This document shows, in pieces, positions 7,218 through 16,900 of a DNA stretch of 64,000 nt (position 1 is the first letter of the stretch; each line of letters opens with the position of its first letter). The notes beneath the pieces are model-generated. The model was not told where the DNA came from. It ran no database searches and was given only the letters and a program-made list of their open reading frames with translations. Location of the stretch: positions 1 to 64,000 of IMG/VR virus record IMGVR_UViG_3300020582_000006; one strand, written 5' to 3'. The translations under genes were made by a program, and so were the position numbers. The stretch is from a virus.

Positions 7218-8891
7218 ATGGCAACGTTTCCGCTTTCTCTGCCGCTTAATGACATCATTCCGGTTACCGTCGTCATCTCGCCGGTGGTACCGCCAGGGCC
7301 TGCTTTCAACCAGGCGCTGATCCTCGGTTCGAGCACAAACATTCCGTCATCCATCCGCCTGCTGCAGTTCACCGCGCTCACGCAATTGACGGTCAGCAAT
7401 CCGAGTATCGGCTTCGTCGGCTTCGCACCAACCGATCCGGAGTATCAGGCGGCTGAGGTCTACTTCGAACAGAACCCGGCGCCGTTCTATCTCTGGATCG
7501 GACGCCGGGACCTGACGGCGCTCGGTGCCGTCTCGGTCGCGGCCGGCGGGACAGGCTATGTCATCGGCGACATCGTAGCAGTCGTCGAGTCCGCGAATTC
7601 GACCGGCAGTCTGGTGGTAACTGGCATCGTGAGCGGCACCGGCGCAGTAAACGGTGTCAATCTGATTCCCGGCAAGCAGGGCACCGGCTACTCGACCGGG
7701 ACCGCCTTACCCACTACAGGCGGAACAGGAACCGGCCTGACGGTGACGATCGTATCGACCGGCGAATCCCCGGCTGCGGCCATGGCCGCTTGCCGCCTCG
7801 CTTCGCCCCAATGGTATGCCGCGTCGAACGTCAGTCTTCAGGACTCAGGCACACCCGTTGCCACGACCACGGCCATAACGAACGCGGGACTGCCGCTCAT
7901 CAACGTAACCAGCCCCACCGGGATCGCTGTCGGGCAAATCATTACGGGCGCAGGCATCCTGGGCAATACAACCGTCATCGGTCTTATACCGGGCACGCCC
8001 GAAGTGGTTGAGCTTTCGCAGGCTCCGACCGCCAGCGGCACCGCTGTTCCGGTTCAGTTCTTCGCCCCGCTTTCCGTCCAGTCGAACGTCAATCTGGCCA
8101 CTTTCATCGAAGCTGCCACACCGCCCAGCATCCTGTTCCTGACTTCGGGCGATCCGGCGATCCTCAATAATTCGCCGAACAACCTGTTTGCGACATTGCA
8201 GGCCGCGAGCTTCAATCGCACCTGTCCGGTCTATGCGACGACGGAGCTGGGCGAGTCGAATCAGTTCAACGCTTACGCGGGCGTGGCGGCGATGGGATAC
8301 GCCATGGGCGCGAACACCGGCACCGCGTCGAGTTACTTCACGCTCATGTTCAAACAGCTGATCGGGATCATACCGGAACAGCTGACACAGCAGCAGGCGA
8401 CTACCATTTCCGGTTCGGCCGACCGGACCAACATGGGCCTGAACGGGAATATCTATGTCAATTACGCCAACGGCGATTACAAGATCTTCCAGAACGGAAC
8501 CATGGCCTCGGGCCGCTTCGTGGATATCACGATCTTTCTCGATCTTCTGGTCAGCGAGATTCAGTACGGCGCGATGAACACGCTGGTTTCCCAGCCTTCC
8601 ATTCCGCTCAATCAGGCCGGGATCTCGATGATGATCTCGGCGATCACTCAGGCTTGCGTGGCGCTCCAGACCATCGGCTTCATCAACACGTCCGGCGTCT
8701 GGCAGGGCGTCACTATCGGGCCGATCAGCCCGGGGACCAATCTGCCGAAAGGCTATTACGTCTACTCGCCGCCGGCGAGCTCGCTCACGCAGGCGCAGCG
8801 GCAGAACAGGCAATTCCCGCACATGAACGTCCTGATCATCCTGGCCGAATCCGGCCAGTCGCTCGCCATCACCGTGAACGTTCAGCCGTAA
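7218..8891 (+). CDS. Tail sheath protein (DUF3383-like) with two inserted modules
   Basis: The 557-residue protein matches DUF3383-type contractile sheath subunits: N-terminal LPLNDIIPVTVVISPVVPPG, then SIGFVGFAPTDPEYQAAEVY and FYLWIGRRDL, and a C-terminal domain (about 285-557) that ends with AITVNVQP. Two extra modules interrupt the sheath fold: residues 104-181 (GGTGYVIGD...GTGLTVTIVST pattern) and 214-283 (GQIITGAGI, VELSQAP pattern). The same modules appear in the DUF2612 wedge, baseplate J, DUF4054, plug and tailspike genes. The sheath contracts to drive the tube through the envelope. AAGGAC lies upstream of the start. Confidence 0.85.
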   Translation: MATFPLSLPLNDIIPVTVVISPVVPPGPAFNQALILGSSTNIPSSIRLLQFTALTQLTVSNPSIGFVGFAPTDPEYQAAEVYFEQNPAPFYLWIGRRDLTALGAVSVAAGGTGYVIGDIVAVVESANSTGSLVVTGIVSGTGAVNGVNLIPGKQGTGYSTGTALPTTGGTGTGLTVTIVSTGESPAAAMAACRLASPQWYAASNVSLQDSGTPVATTTAITNAGLPLINVTSPTGIAVGQIITGAGILGNTTVIGLIPGTPEVVELSQAPTASGTAVPVQFFAPLSVQSNVNLATFIEAATPPSILFLTSGDPAILNNSPNNLFATLQAASFNRTCPVYATTELGESNQFNAYAGVAAMGYAMGANTGTASSYFTLMFKQLIGIIPEQLTQQQATTISGSADRTNMGLNGNIYVNYANGDYKIFQNGTMASGRFVDITIFLDLLVSEIQYGAMNTLVSQPSIPLNQAGISMMISAITQACVALQTIGFINTSGVWQGVTIGPISPGTNLPKGYYVYSPPASSLTQAQRQNRQFPHMNVLIILAESGQSLAITVNVQP

Positions 8892-8920
8892 AAAGACAGC
8901 CGGTTTAAAGGAGAAACGTT

Positions 8921-9442
8921 ATGGCCCAGGGAGTACTTGCTACTTATTCCGGACTGGCTCTGAACGGGGCGATCAACAGTCCGCTTTTCGGTGCGATCAT
9001 TCTGGCCGGCATCAATCAGGCCGGTATCAATCGGATCACGATCCGCATGGACACCAACCATGCGGAGTTGAAACGAGGCATGGACGGCGCACAGGTGCCG
9101 TCTTACGTCCCCGGCGAGTCGGGCGTGATCGAGATCAGCGTCTGGCAGACCAGCCAGCTGCAGCAGCAATTACTGCAGGCTTACAACGCCGTGCTGACGC
9201 TGTCGCTCACCGGCGACGTCTCGGAGTCGTTCGGCGCCACCATCTATCTGGAGAACACATCCGATCAGTCCTCGCATACCGCTTCCGGCTGCATGCTGCA
9301 GAAGGTACCGGACAAGCCTTATCAGGAACAAGCCCAGGAGGTGAACTGGATGTTTACCTGCGCCCACATCATCTCGGAACCGGGCGGCGCGGTCGGCGCG
9401 GTCATCGGCTCCGTCTCGTCGGTCCTCTCAGGCCTCGGCTAA
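8921..9442 (+). CDS. Tail tube protein (DUF3277-like)
   Basis: The 173-residue protein fits the DUF3277 family of tube subunits: N-terminal YSGLALNGAINSPLFG, a central TNHAELKRGMDGAQV stretch, and a beta-strand core with SGVIEISVWQTSQLQQQLLQ. Tube proteins stack as hexameric rings inside the sheath. It follows the sheath gene directly, and AAAGGAG is 8 bases before ATG. Assignment relies on family pattern plus order sheath-tube-chaperone. Confidence 0.75.
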   Translation: MAQGVLATYSGLALNGAINSPLFGAIILAGINQAGINRITIRMDTNHAELKRGMDGAQVPSYVPGESGVIEISVWQTSQLQQQLLQAYNAVLTLSLTGDVSESFGATIYLENTSDQSSHTASGCMLQKVPDKPYQEQAQEVNWMFTCAHIISEPGGAVGAVIGSVSSVLSGLG

Positions 9443-9449
9443 AAAATAA

Positions 9450-9473
9450 ACCGGCTCTGTGCGGAGAGCCGGT
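9450..9473 (-). terminator. Hairpin after the tube gene, best read on the minus strand
   Basis: A 9-bp stem (ACCGGCTCT with AGAGCCGGT, 6-base loop) is preceded on the plus strand by AAAAAATAAA, so on the minus strand the hairpin is followed by TTATTTTTT. It therefore looks like a terminator of antisense transcription. On the plus strand it could instead attenuate or stabilise the abundant tube mRNA. Confidence 0.5.
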
Positions 9474-9536
9474 CCGTGACATCAACCTGCTATCGACTTA
9501 CCTTGCCCTCAAGAATAACAGCTTTTCCACAACTAT

Positions 9537-9992
9537 ATGGCACACACACAGGACGTCGAGATCGAAGGCCGCGATCTCGAAGGCAACTTCGTCAAGCGCA
9601 AATTCCGCATCGGCCTCATGCGGGCCGATATCGGCTCGTGGTGCCTGTCGATCTTCATCAGTAAACAAATGGCCGATGAATCCAATTACATTAAAGCCCA
9701 GGGCTACGGCTTCGATGTCTGCTATCTGATCAAAGAACAGGCCAACAATACGCCGATCAAAATCTATGAGATGGGCGGGCGAGGCTGGCTGATCCCGGAC
9801 CTGGCTTATGACGCCGGTACCGCCTATGTGCTCTGGGACAAAGTGCTCGAATTCAACTTCGGCCCTTTTTTTCAGAGAGCCGACGAAGAGCGGAAGCGCA
9901 AGCTGCTGGCCGAGGCTTCCACAAACGGGAACTCGGATACGGTCCAGCCCCTTTCCCCGGCGATCTCGACCACTATCTCTGGCGGCCTGTAA
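9537..9992 (+). CDS. Tail assembly chaperone, short product
   Basis: The 151-residue protein is the zero-frame product of the tail assembly chaperone locus. It is placed between tube and tape measure genes, the standard location. Its core EIEGRDLEGNFVKRKFRIGL and the helix-rich middle fit a chaperone that coats the tape measure during tail assembly. At codons 110-112 the frame crosses T TTT TTT, where ribosomes can slip to give a longer product. The tail after that point (residues 113-151) is polar and low in conserved-looking features. Confidence 0.75.
   Translation: MAHTQDVEIEGRDLEGNFVKRKFRIGLMRADIGSWCLSIFISKQMADESNYIKAQGYGFDVCYLIKEQANNTPIKIYEMGGRGWLIPDLAYDAGTAYVLWDKVLEFNFGPFFQRADEERKRKLLAEASTNGNSDTVQPLSPAISTTISGGL
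9866..9872 (+). other. Slippery heptamer for programmed -1 frameshift
   Basis: Seven T residues lie in the zero-frame register T TTT TTT (codons start at 9867 and 9870), the classic X XXY YYZ arrangement. Slippage by -1 enters a frame open until TAA at 10130-10132. This is the usual expression mode for tail assembly chaperones. No clear downstream pseudoknot was identified by eye. Confidence 0.8.
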
Positions 9993-10132
9993 CAGCCGGT
10001 TACTGGCGGCAGCATGAAACCTTCGACGGCACTTACAACGTGCACGATCTGGTAGCCATCAACCGCGTGCTCGACGTGATCGACGAAAACAGGGCGCGCT
10101 ACCACGAAGCCGTTGCACAAGCCCGCAGATAA
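9873..10132 (+). CDS. Tail assembly chaperone, -1 frameshift extension
   Basis: In the -1 frame relative to the gene at 9537, about 87 codons follow the slippery site without a stop. The last part, beginning GDLDHYLWRPVTAGYW and continuing to AINRVLDVIDENRARYHEA, has strong coding character and resembles the C-terminal domain of GT-type chaperones that recruit the tape measure. There is no good start codon with ribosome site for it, which supports frameshifting. The fusion would be about 198 residues. The stop lies 2 bases before the tape measure ATG. Confidence 0.75.
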
Positions 10133-10134
10133 GC

Positions 10135-11931
10135 ATGGACAATATCCTCGAATCCTATCTCGTCAAACTCGGTTTCTCGCCCGACATCTCATCCCTGAAT
10201 GCCTTTCAGAATGCGCTGAAGCAGGCTGAGACCGCGGTCGAGCATTATTCGAGCGGGATGCTCAAATCGCTGCTGGGCACGCAGACAGCGATTGTGTCCG
10301 GTTTCGCCTCCGTATCCGCGGCCATCGTGAGCACGGTCGACAAAATGGCGATGGCCGATCAAAGCTATCGCCTGGCCGGCCTGCACATGAACATAACCGC
10401 GGAATCCGCGCGGAAGCTGACCATGATCACCAACGCGCTCGGCGCGTCGATTGAAGAGATCACCTGGGATCCGGAGCTGCACGGCCGGATGCTCGTCATG
10501 AACCAGGACCTCGACAAGCTGGGCCGGCAGCTGGGCCCCGACTTCGAGCCCAACATGAGACGGCTGCGGGATATGCGGGCTGAGTTCGGACGCATCGGCT
10601 ACAGCGTGCAGTTTCTCGGGATGCAGTTCGCGACCTCGATCTTCAAAGAGATGGGCCTCGACTTCGATACGGCTCAGGCGAAACTGCACAAATGGATTGA
10701 CGATTTTCAGGCGAACCTTCCGACTCTCGGGCGTGAGCTGGCGACCTTTCTGCTGCCGGTCCTCAAAGACACGTGGGGAATGTTCCTCAATATCGGCGAG
10801 GCTGCCAAAGAATTCGGCGTCACGTTCACCAATGTGGTCGGGATGCTGTCCGGCGACGAATCCATTCAGGGCACCGAATTCAGCGTCAACAAGCTGGCGA
10901 TCGCTTTCCACGACGTCATCGGCTGGGCCAACGATTTCGTCACCACGATGACGAACGTCGAGAAGACTGTCGGTCACTTCGCCGTCGGCATGTCGCTCCT
11001 CGGAGATAAGAAGTATGCCGCTGCGGGCCATGAATTCGCGGAGGCATTCAAGGACCATCCGGTCATCTCCGGCATCATTACAGGCGCTGTGGCCGGCAGC
11101 GTCGTTCCCGGTTTAGGGACCGTCGCCGGCGCCATAGTGGGCGGCATCGGCGGAGTGGCGTATGACGCGATGCATCCGGATAACACGACAGCCGTCGATT
11201 TCATCAAGTCGCTGCCTGCGCTTTCACAGAAAAACGACACCGGCACCGATTCCGGTTTCTTCGGCGCTGGTGAGGTGGGCGAACACGCGCGTCATAGAAT
11301 CTCGGCGCTGATAACAGGGCGACCGCAGCCCACGTTCGGCAACACCGATTCCATCCATGACCAGATCGTAGCGGAGGCGACAAAAGCCGGCGTCGATCCT
11401 CATCTGGCGCTGGCGCTGGTCAATCAGGAATCGGGCTTCGATCCGACGGCCCTCTCCGCCTCTGGCGCGATGGGCCTGTTCCAGCTGATGCCCGCGACGG
11501 CGAAACACATGGGAGTGACCGATCCCTTCGATGTCGAGCAGAACATACGCGGCGGAATCGGCTATCTCGAGGAACAGCTGAAAGCTTTCCATGGCGATCG
11601 CGCTCTCGCGCTGGCGGCTTACAACGCAGGCCCGGGCAACGTGCACAAGTATGGCGATACCATCCCGCCGTTTCCGGAGACGCAGAGCTATGTCGCGCGG
11701 ATCCTCGCCGGCACGGACGGGGCCGACGTTGCGGCGAATCCGGCCGCGCAGCCGGTCGCAGCGGCTCCGGAAACCCCGTATCACATCGAGGTCCATTTCG
11801 GCGACATCAATATCAACGGCTCGGGTTTGAACGAACATCAGACCCGCCGCGCGGTCGCCGGCGCGGCGCAGGATCTTCTCGACTTGCAGAACCTTCACGA
11901 TCAGGTGCAGCTGTCACCTGCGCTTCACTAA
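10135..11931 (+). CDS. Tape measure protein with lytic transglycosylase domain
   Basis: The 598-residue protein has an N-terminal helical tape measure part (1-330), a Gly/Ala/Val-rich hydrophobic segment (about 315-345, ITGAVAGSVVPGLGTVAGAI), and an SLT-type lytic transglycosylase domain at about 407-525. The catalytic Glu is E432 in NQESGF, followed by GAMGLFQLMPATA and LALAAYNAGPGNV. The tape measure sets tail length, and the enzyme domain would open peptidoglycan during DNA entry. At this size the tail would be short for a myovirus. It follows the chaperone stop by 2 bases. Confidence 0.88.
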   Translation: MDNILESYLVKLGFSPDISSLNAFQNALKQAETAVEHYSSGMLKSLLGTQTAIVSGFASVSAAIVSTVDKMAMADQSYRLAGLHMNITAESARKLTMITNALGASIEEITWDPELHGRMLVMNQDLDKLGRQLGPDFEPNMRRLRDMRAEFGRIGYSVQFLGMQFATSIFKEMGLDFDTAQAKLHKWIDDFQANLPTLGRELATFLLPVLKDTWGMFLNIGEAAKEFGVTFTNVVGMLSGDESIQGTEFSVNKLAIAFHDVIGWANDFVTTMTNVEKTVGHFAVGMSLLGDKKYAAAGHEFAEAFKDHPVISGIITGAVAGSVVPGLGTVAGAIVGGIGGVAYDAMHPDNTTAVDFIKSLPALSQKNDTGTDSGFFGAGEVGEHARHRISALITGRPQPTFGNTDSIHDQIVAEATKAGVDPHLALALVNQESGFDPTALSASGAMGLFQLMPATAKHMGVTDPFDVEQNIRGGIGYLEEQLKAFHGDRALALAAYNAGPGNVHKYGDTIPPFPETQSYVARILAGTDGADVAANPAAQPVAAAPETPYHIEVHFGDININGSGLNEHQTRRAVAGAAQDLLDLQNLHDQVQLSPALH

Positions 11932-11932
11932 C

Positions 11933-12817
11933 ATGGGCGACAGTCTTATTCCTCTCCCGCTGACAGGCGTCAGCGGCTCGACGCAGGCTGCGCAAACGCT
12001 GAACGCCATGTGGCGTCCGCCGCAATGGACTCAGGGCGTGGGCGCCACCCTGACTATTACCGCCGTTCAACCCACGTCAGGGCAAACACCGCCCAACCCT
12101 GCAACGATTCCGGCCACCGCGGGCAACGCGACCGCGCAGCAGACAACGGTCATGTACGTGGTCGATGGCACGATCCGCGCGGATCACCAGCAGGAGATGG
12201 TCATCACCACCAATCCGGTGCAGACCGGCGCGCCGCTGAGCGATCACACGTACCTGATGCCGGCGCGCCTGACGGTCGATGTCGCGATGTCGGACGCGAT
12301 GCAGTCCTACGTGGTCGGGCAGTTCTCCGGATCCGGATCGCGCAGCGTGGCCGCTTATCAGGTCCTGCTCGGTCTGCAGGTCTCGCGTGCCGTGCTGCAG
12401 GTGTCCACGCGGCTGATGCAGTACTCGAACATGATGATCGTCGATCTCGCGCCGGAAGAAACGGTCGAGACGCGCTTCGGTCTGAGATGCCGGGTAACGT
12501 TCCAGCAGATCATCACGGCGAACGTCCAGACCGATACTTACACCCAATTCGACCCCAGCCGCTACACGCTCTATAACCCTCAATTTCCCTCTGTCACGCC
12601 GTTGAGCGCGCGGCCGCAGACGACGGACCTGTCTCAATACGGATCGACCATGACACAGCCGGTCTCGGGCGCGATTACACAGCAGCACAGCGCCGATCTG
12701 ATCCCATCCAGCGCCGCGCTCGCTCAGGCCCAGCAGGTCGACGGCGGCGGCGACTGGTCTTCGACTAACATCGCGCAGTTTTCCGCCAGCCGGTTTTCGC
12801 TGACTCCTCTTTCATAA
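11933..12817 (+). CDS. Dit-like baseplate protein
   Basis: The 294-residue protein resembles the Dit-like N-terminal domain of small myovirus baseplates: DHQQEMVITTNPVQTGAPLS (about residues 84-103), then YLMPARLTVDVAMSD and a C-terminal block ending SNMMIVDLAPEETVETRFGL (in part). These motifs are typical of proteins that link tube to hub. It follows the tape measure by one base and precedes the plug gene, matching the order in Pam3-type baseplates. Confidence 0.72.
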   Translation: MGDSLIPLPLTGVSGSTQAAQTLNAMWRPPQWTQGVGATLTITAVQPTSGQTPPNPATIPATAGNATAQQTTVMYVVDGTIRADHQQEMVITTNPVQTGAPLSDHTYLMPARLTVDVAMSDAMQSYVVGQFSGSGSRSVAAYQVLLGLQVSRAVLQVSTRLMQYSNMMIVDLAPEETVETRFGLRCRVTFQQIITANVQTDTYTQFDPSRYTLYNPQFPSVTPLSARPQTTDLSQYGSTMTQPVSGAITQQHSADLIPSSAALAQAQQVDGGGDWSSTNIAQFSASRFSLTPLS

Positions 12818-12832
12818 GGTTTTGGATTTTGA

Positions 12833-13867
12833 GTGTCCCAATTCATCAGCCTGAACAGCAGTCCCAATCAGCAGCTGTCTGTCGCCCTCAGTATCAACGG
12901 CGGAACCGTGACGCTCCAGCTGGCCGTCCGCTTCAACGAGATGGCCGGTTACTGGGTCATGTCGATTGCGGATCCGCAGGGCGTTCCGCTCATCTCGACG
13001 ATTCCGCTGGTGACGGGAACTTACCCGGCCGCCAACCTTCTCCTGCCTTACCAGTACATGAACATAGGGTCCGCCTATGTGATCAACATCAGCGGCGTGA
13101 CCTCGCCCGACTATCCGAACGCGAACAATCTCGGCACTGATTTTCAGGTCCTCTGGGACGACAACACCGATTACATCGCCACCTGCGCCGGCACTTCACC
13201 AGGAGCAATTCTCAAACCCATGGCTGGATTCACAACTTCATGCGTCGGACCGCAAGGCCCGCCCGGACCGCAAGGCCTGCCGGGAATGGGCGCGGCCAAT
13301 GGCGGCTTCGCTCTTCTCACTTCCGATCTAAGCAATAACATCCATCCGGACATCTCGCTCGGCCTGAGCATGGAGATTCAGCTGCAGGCCACAGCCACCA
13401 CGACCGGCAGCGCCCCAGCTAATTCGCCTGCTCTGACGGTAGCGAACGGCGCAGGGATTCAGGTCGGCAATCTGGTCTCGGGGCTGAATATCCCGCCCGG
13501 GACCACGATCATCGCGGGCAGCGGCACGTCCTGGACGATGTCGGCAAATACCACCGCCGCGATCCCGGCCGCGACGCCGCTCATCTTCGATCAGCAGCTC
13601 ACCGTGCAGCCGCCTGTCTGGACGAATAACTTCCTCGTGCCGGGCATGATGTTCAACCTGCTGCAGAAGCAGGACGCGCTCGGCAATCACCCGAACCCCA
13701 TCTTCGTGACGGTCGCGACCGGCGGACCGGCGACAGGCAGTTATGCCGTCGACGCCAACCAGAAATATCCGGGCACCGCGGGCGGCACATGGACGATCTT
13801 CACGTTCTTTTATACCGGCGTCGCGTGGATCGTGATCAATTTCTGGACCAACATCGCCTCGCAGTAA
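12833..13867 (+). CDS. Baseplate plug-like protein with collagen-like and module extension
   Basis: The 344-residue protein starts at GTG. Residues 1-115 resemble the small baseplate plug family: QLSVALSINGGTVTLQLAVR, YWVMSIADPQGVPL and YANNLGT-type region. The rest is an added extension: a short collagen-like run at 138-153 (GPQGPPGPQGLPGMG), then a copy of the recurrent module at 188-252 (LTVANGAGIQVGNLVSGLNI), then a C-terminal beta domain (about 255-344). The plug seals the tube before infection; the extension may present an extra surface domain as a trimer. Confidence 0.62.
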   Translation: MSQFISLNSSPNQQLSVALSINGGTVTLQLAVRFNEMAGYWVMSIADPQGVPLISTIPLVTGTYPAANLLLPYQYMNIGSAYVINISGVTSPDYPNANNLGTDFQVLWDDNTDYIATCAGTSPGAILKPMAGFTTSCVGPQGPPGPQGLPGMGAANGGFALLTSDLSNNIHPDISLGLSMEIQLQATATTTGSAPANSPALTVANGAGIQVGNLVSGLNIPPGTTIIAGSGTSWTMSANTTAAIPAATPLIFDQQLTVQPPVWTNNFLVPGMMFNLLQKQDALGNHPNPIFVTVATGGPATGSYAVDANQKYPGTAGGTWTIFTFFYTGVAWIVINFWTNIASQ

Positions 13868-13901
13868 AACTCAAACCCTTGACTCAGGAGTGAACTGAAA
13901 G

Positions 13902-16900
13902 ATGAAAGCTGTCCTCATCGGATTGCTCGCCTGCCTTGCTGTTTACGGGCAGTCGGCCAATGGCGTTACCTTCGTGCAGCCTGTGATTACTCCGTCACCC
14001 GCGCCGGCGCCCACGCCGGGAGGCACCACTGCGCCCCCGCTCAACGTCAATCAGAAACTGGCGCAAGCCCTCAACATGCAGGACTTCGATTCAGCCCCGA
14101 CCTTATCCTGCACATCGGTCTCGCACGACGACGGTCCGGCGCTGCAGCGGGCGATTAACTATGCGGCACAGGTGGGCGCTCCCGGCGAACCATCGGGACC
14201 ACCAGACAGTCCGCCGCCGCCATCGGCTAACGGCACGTATGGCTTCGCGGGCGGCGTCGTCAGCATGCGAAACAGCAGCACGTGTTACGTCAATTCGATC
14301 CAGTCGCAGGTGAACGGAGTGATCCTGCCGCTCACTCCCTACGGTCTGAAGATCCAGGGCAACGGCAGTCATCTGATTCTCAATCCGGCGCTCAGTAGCA
14401 ACGTTCTGCTCTCAACCCCTCCGGACTACGCCGGCGGCGCTGGTTTCGACAGCGCGACCACGCCGGTCTATTTTTATACCGGGAACCTCCCGGCATATTC
14501 TTCGTCAATCCAGCTCGCCACGCCTTCCGACTGTGCGAACTTCAAGCCGAGTGACCCGATCTGGATTCGTGGCGGCTACGGCAAACAATCGGAAAACAAT
14601 GGGGAACTGAACCGGGTGAAGAGTTGCGATGCGACGGCCGGAATTCTTTACCCTTACTGGAATACGGCAAAGCCTTATATACCCGGTGGCAGCGCAACTC
14701 CCTGGACCCCTGGCGCGGCTCACACCGCGGGTCAGACCATTCGCGTGGGCCGGAACGTCTATACGGCGCTCAACAGCGGAACCTCCGGTACGACGACTCC
14801 TCTCTGGCGTTCAGGCGGAATCATGGGCGTGGGCGCCCCCGCGAATACCATTCCGCCGGCCCGCGTAGGCGACGGGGCGGGCGTCATCAACACCACAGGC
14901 ACGGCGATCTGCAGCACCAATCCGTGCACTTCCCAGATAACGATTACCGGTTCCACAGCGGGCATCGTCCCAGGCATGCTGGTCACCGGCAACTCCGGTC
15001 TGGATGCGGAGAGCGCGGGGAACAACGGAGTTCTGACTCCGCTCTGGACCGTCATGACCATCAGCGGTAGTGTCGTGACGCTGAACCAGCCGATCAATTT
15101 CTATGACGTATGCGATTTTGTGGGCGGTGTCTGTCAGCCCGCGCCGCTGCAGTTTTACCCGCCGGGAGCGGTGATCTGGTCGGATCAGGGCTATACCAAC
15201 ATAACGAACGCGTCCAAACAGGCTCTGCAGAACTTCGAAATCGACGATCTCAAGATGACCGTCTCGACCGAAGGGGGCGGCGTGATCGTTCTGTCTCAGA
15301 TGCTGGGAGTGATCTTCCGTAACGTGGAAATGGAAAATACGGTCGGCAACCAGTGGATGGTCGATGGCGCGAACCGGAATGTTCTTTTCGACCATGTGAA
15401 ATGGACTTCGCCGGTGAATCATGGCGCTGAGTCAGGGGCGGGCGGCCAGATCGCTTACAACACGGTCAACTTCGAAGTCAGAAACTCGGAATTCTTTACC
15501 CAGGGCTGGATTGACGATCCGATCTGGTGCGACGAGTACTCGGCCCAGGTGAACCTGCACGACAACCGTCTCGGCGGAAGTGCTTCCGTCGCCGCCACCA
15601 CGTTCTGTTTCGATTACACCGTTCACCATAATCAGATCGACATCGATGCGAGCGCCAGCACCACCGGCGGCGGCGCGATTTCGTTCGGCGGCTGCTGCGG
15701 TTCGATCAGCATCCCGAACATGACCATCGATGACAACGTGTTCAACATAGCCGTGAATCCCGCTGTGCCCAGCGCGGGCATGTATGTCGCGGGGACCAAT
15801 ATGAGGTTTCACCACAACACGATCAATTACACCGGCGGCTATGTTCCGATAGATCTCACCGGCGCCGGGGGCGATTTCAGCGACAACATCGTCAATTCGG
15901 ACGGTCCCGTGGGCGTGTACATGGGTTCTTTCGCGCCGAACTGGACACTGACCAATAACATCGTCACCCGCACCAATGCGATTACAGCGGTGGGTCTGTC
16001 AGTTCTCAATTCGAACTCAGTCGCCGTTTCCAGCGTTCAGAACGGCACAATCGTGGCCGGAATGTTCGTGGCCGGTTTCGGCATTCCACCGGGCACCTTC
16101 GTCGGGCCGAGTCCGGGATCGAGCATAACGCTCGTCGACTCGACGGGCGCGTCGGTGAATAATTACGCCGCACTGAGTCTGACGCCGCTTGTCTTCGGCC
16201 TCGCGGGCGATCAGATGTTCGATAACAATAACGGCTTTGAATTCATTGCAAATGCCGTCGTAGTCGGTTCCGGTCCGACGATTACGGGTAACACGATCGC
16301 CAATTTCAAGAACGGCATTTTCTTCGAGATGAACGGGGCCGACTTCCCGAACAGGGTCATCGGCATCAACAATTTCAACAATACGAGCCAGGCTTTAAAC
16401 GCAGGCGTGGTCAACCCGATGACCTATGGGCCTTTGAGTTCGATCAATTTCAACGCGCCGTTCAATCCCCATTTCTCCTATCAGTTCTATGGACGCACGC
16501 ACCTGTGGGCTTTTGGGCCGCAGTTGCCTACCAATCCGCTCGGGATCAATCCGAATACAGGCGCTCCTGTTGACAACAGTGAATCGCTGAGCCTCGACAG
16601 CAGCAGCTTTAACACCCTGGGCATTCACTCGGGCGTCGAGACCAACCTGGTGATCCGGTTCAGCACGCCGGGCTATCAGACCACGATCGCGCAGGGCTCA
16701 TTGGCTCCGGCCTCTGCCGGTGGTCTGGCTTTCGGCACGATGACGCTCGGTTCTCCCAACAGCACGCAGGCGAACCGGTTCGGGATCTCGTCTCTGGGCG
16801 TCCAGGTACTGAGCGGCGGCACTTATATGTCGAACGACGGATCGTCCGGCGCTACCGACACCGTAAGCACGGGCAGCGGCACCTCACTTTGCACGCTTAC

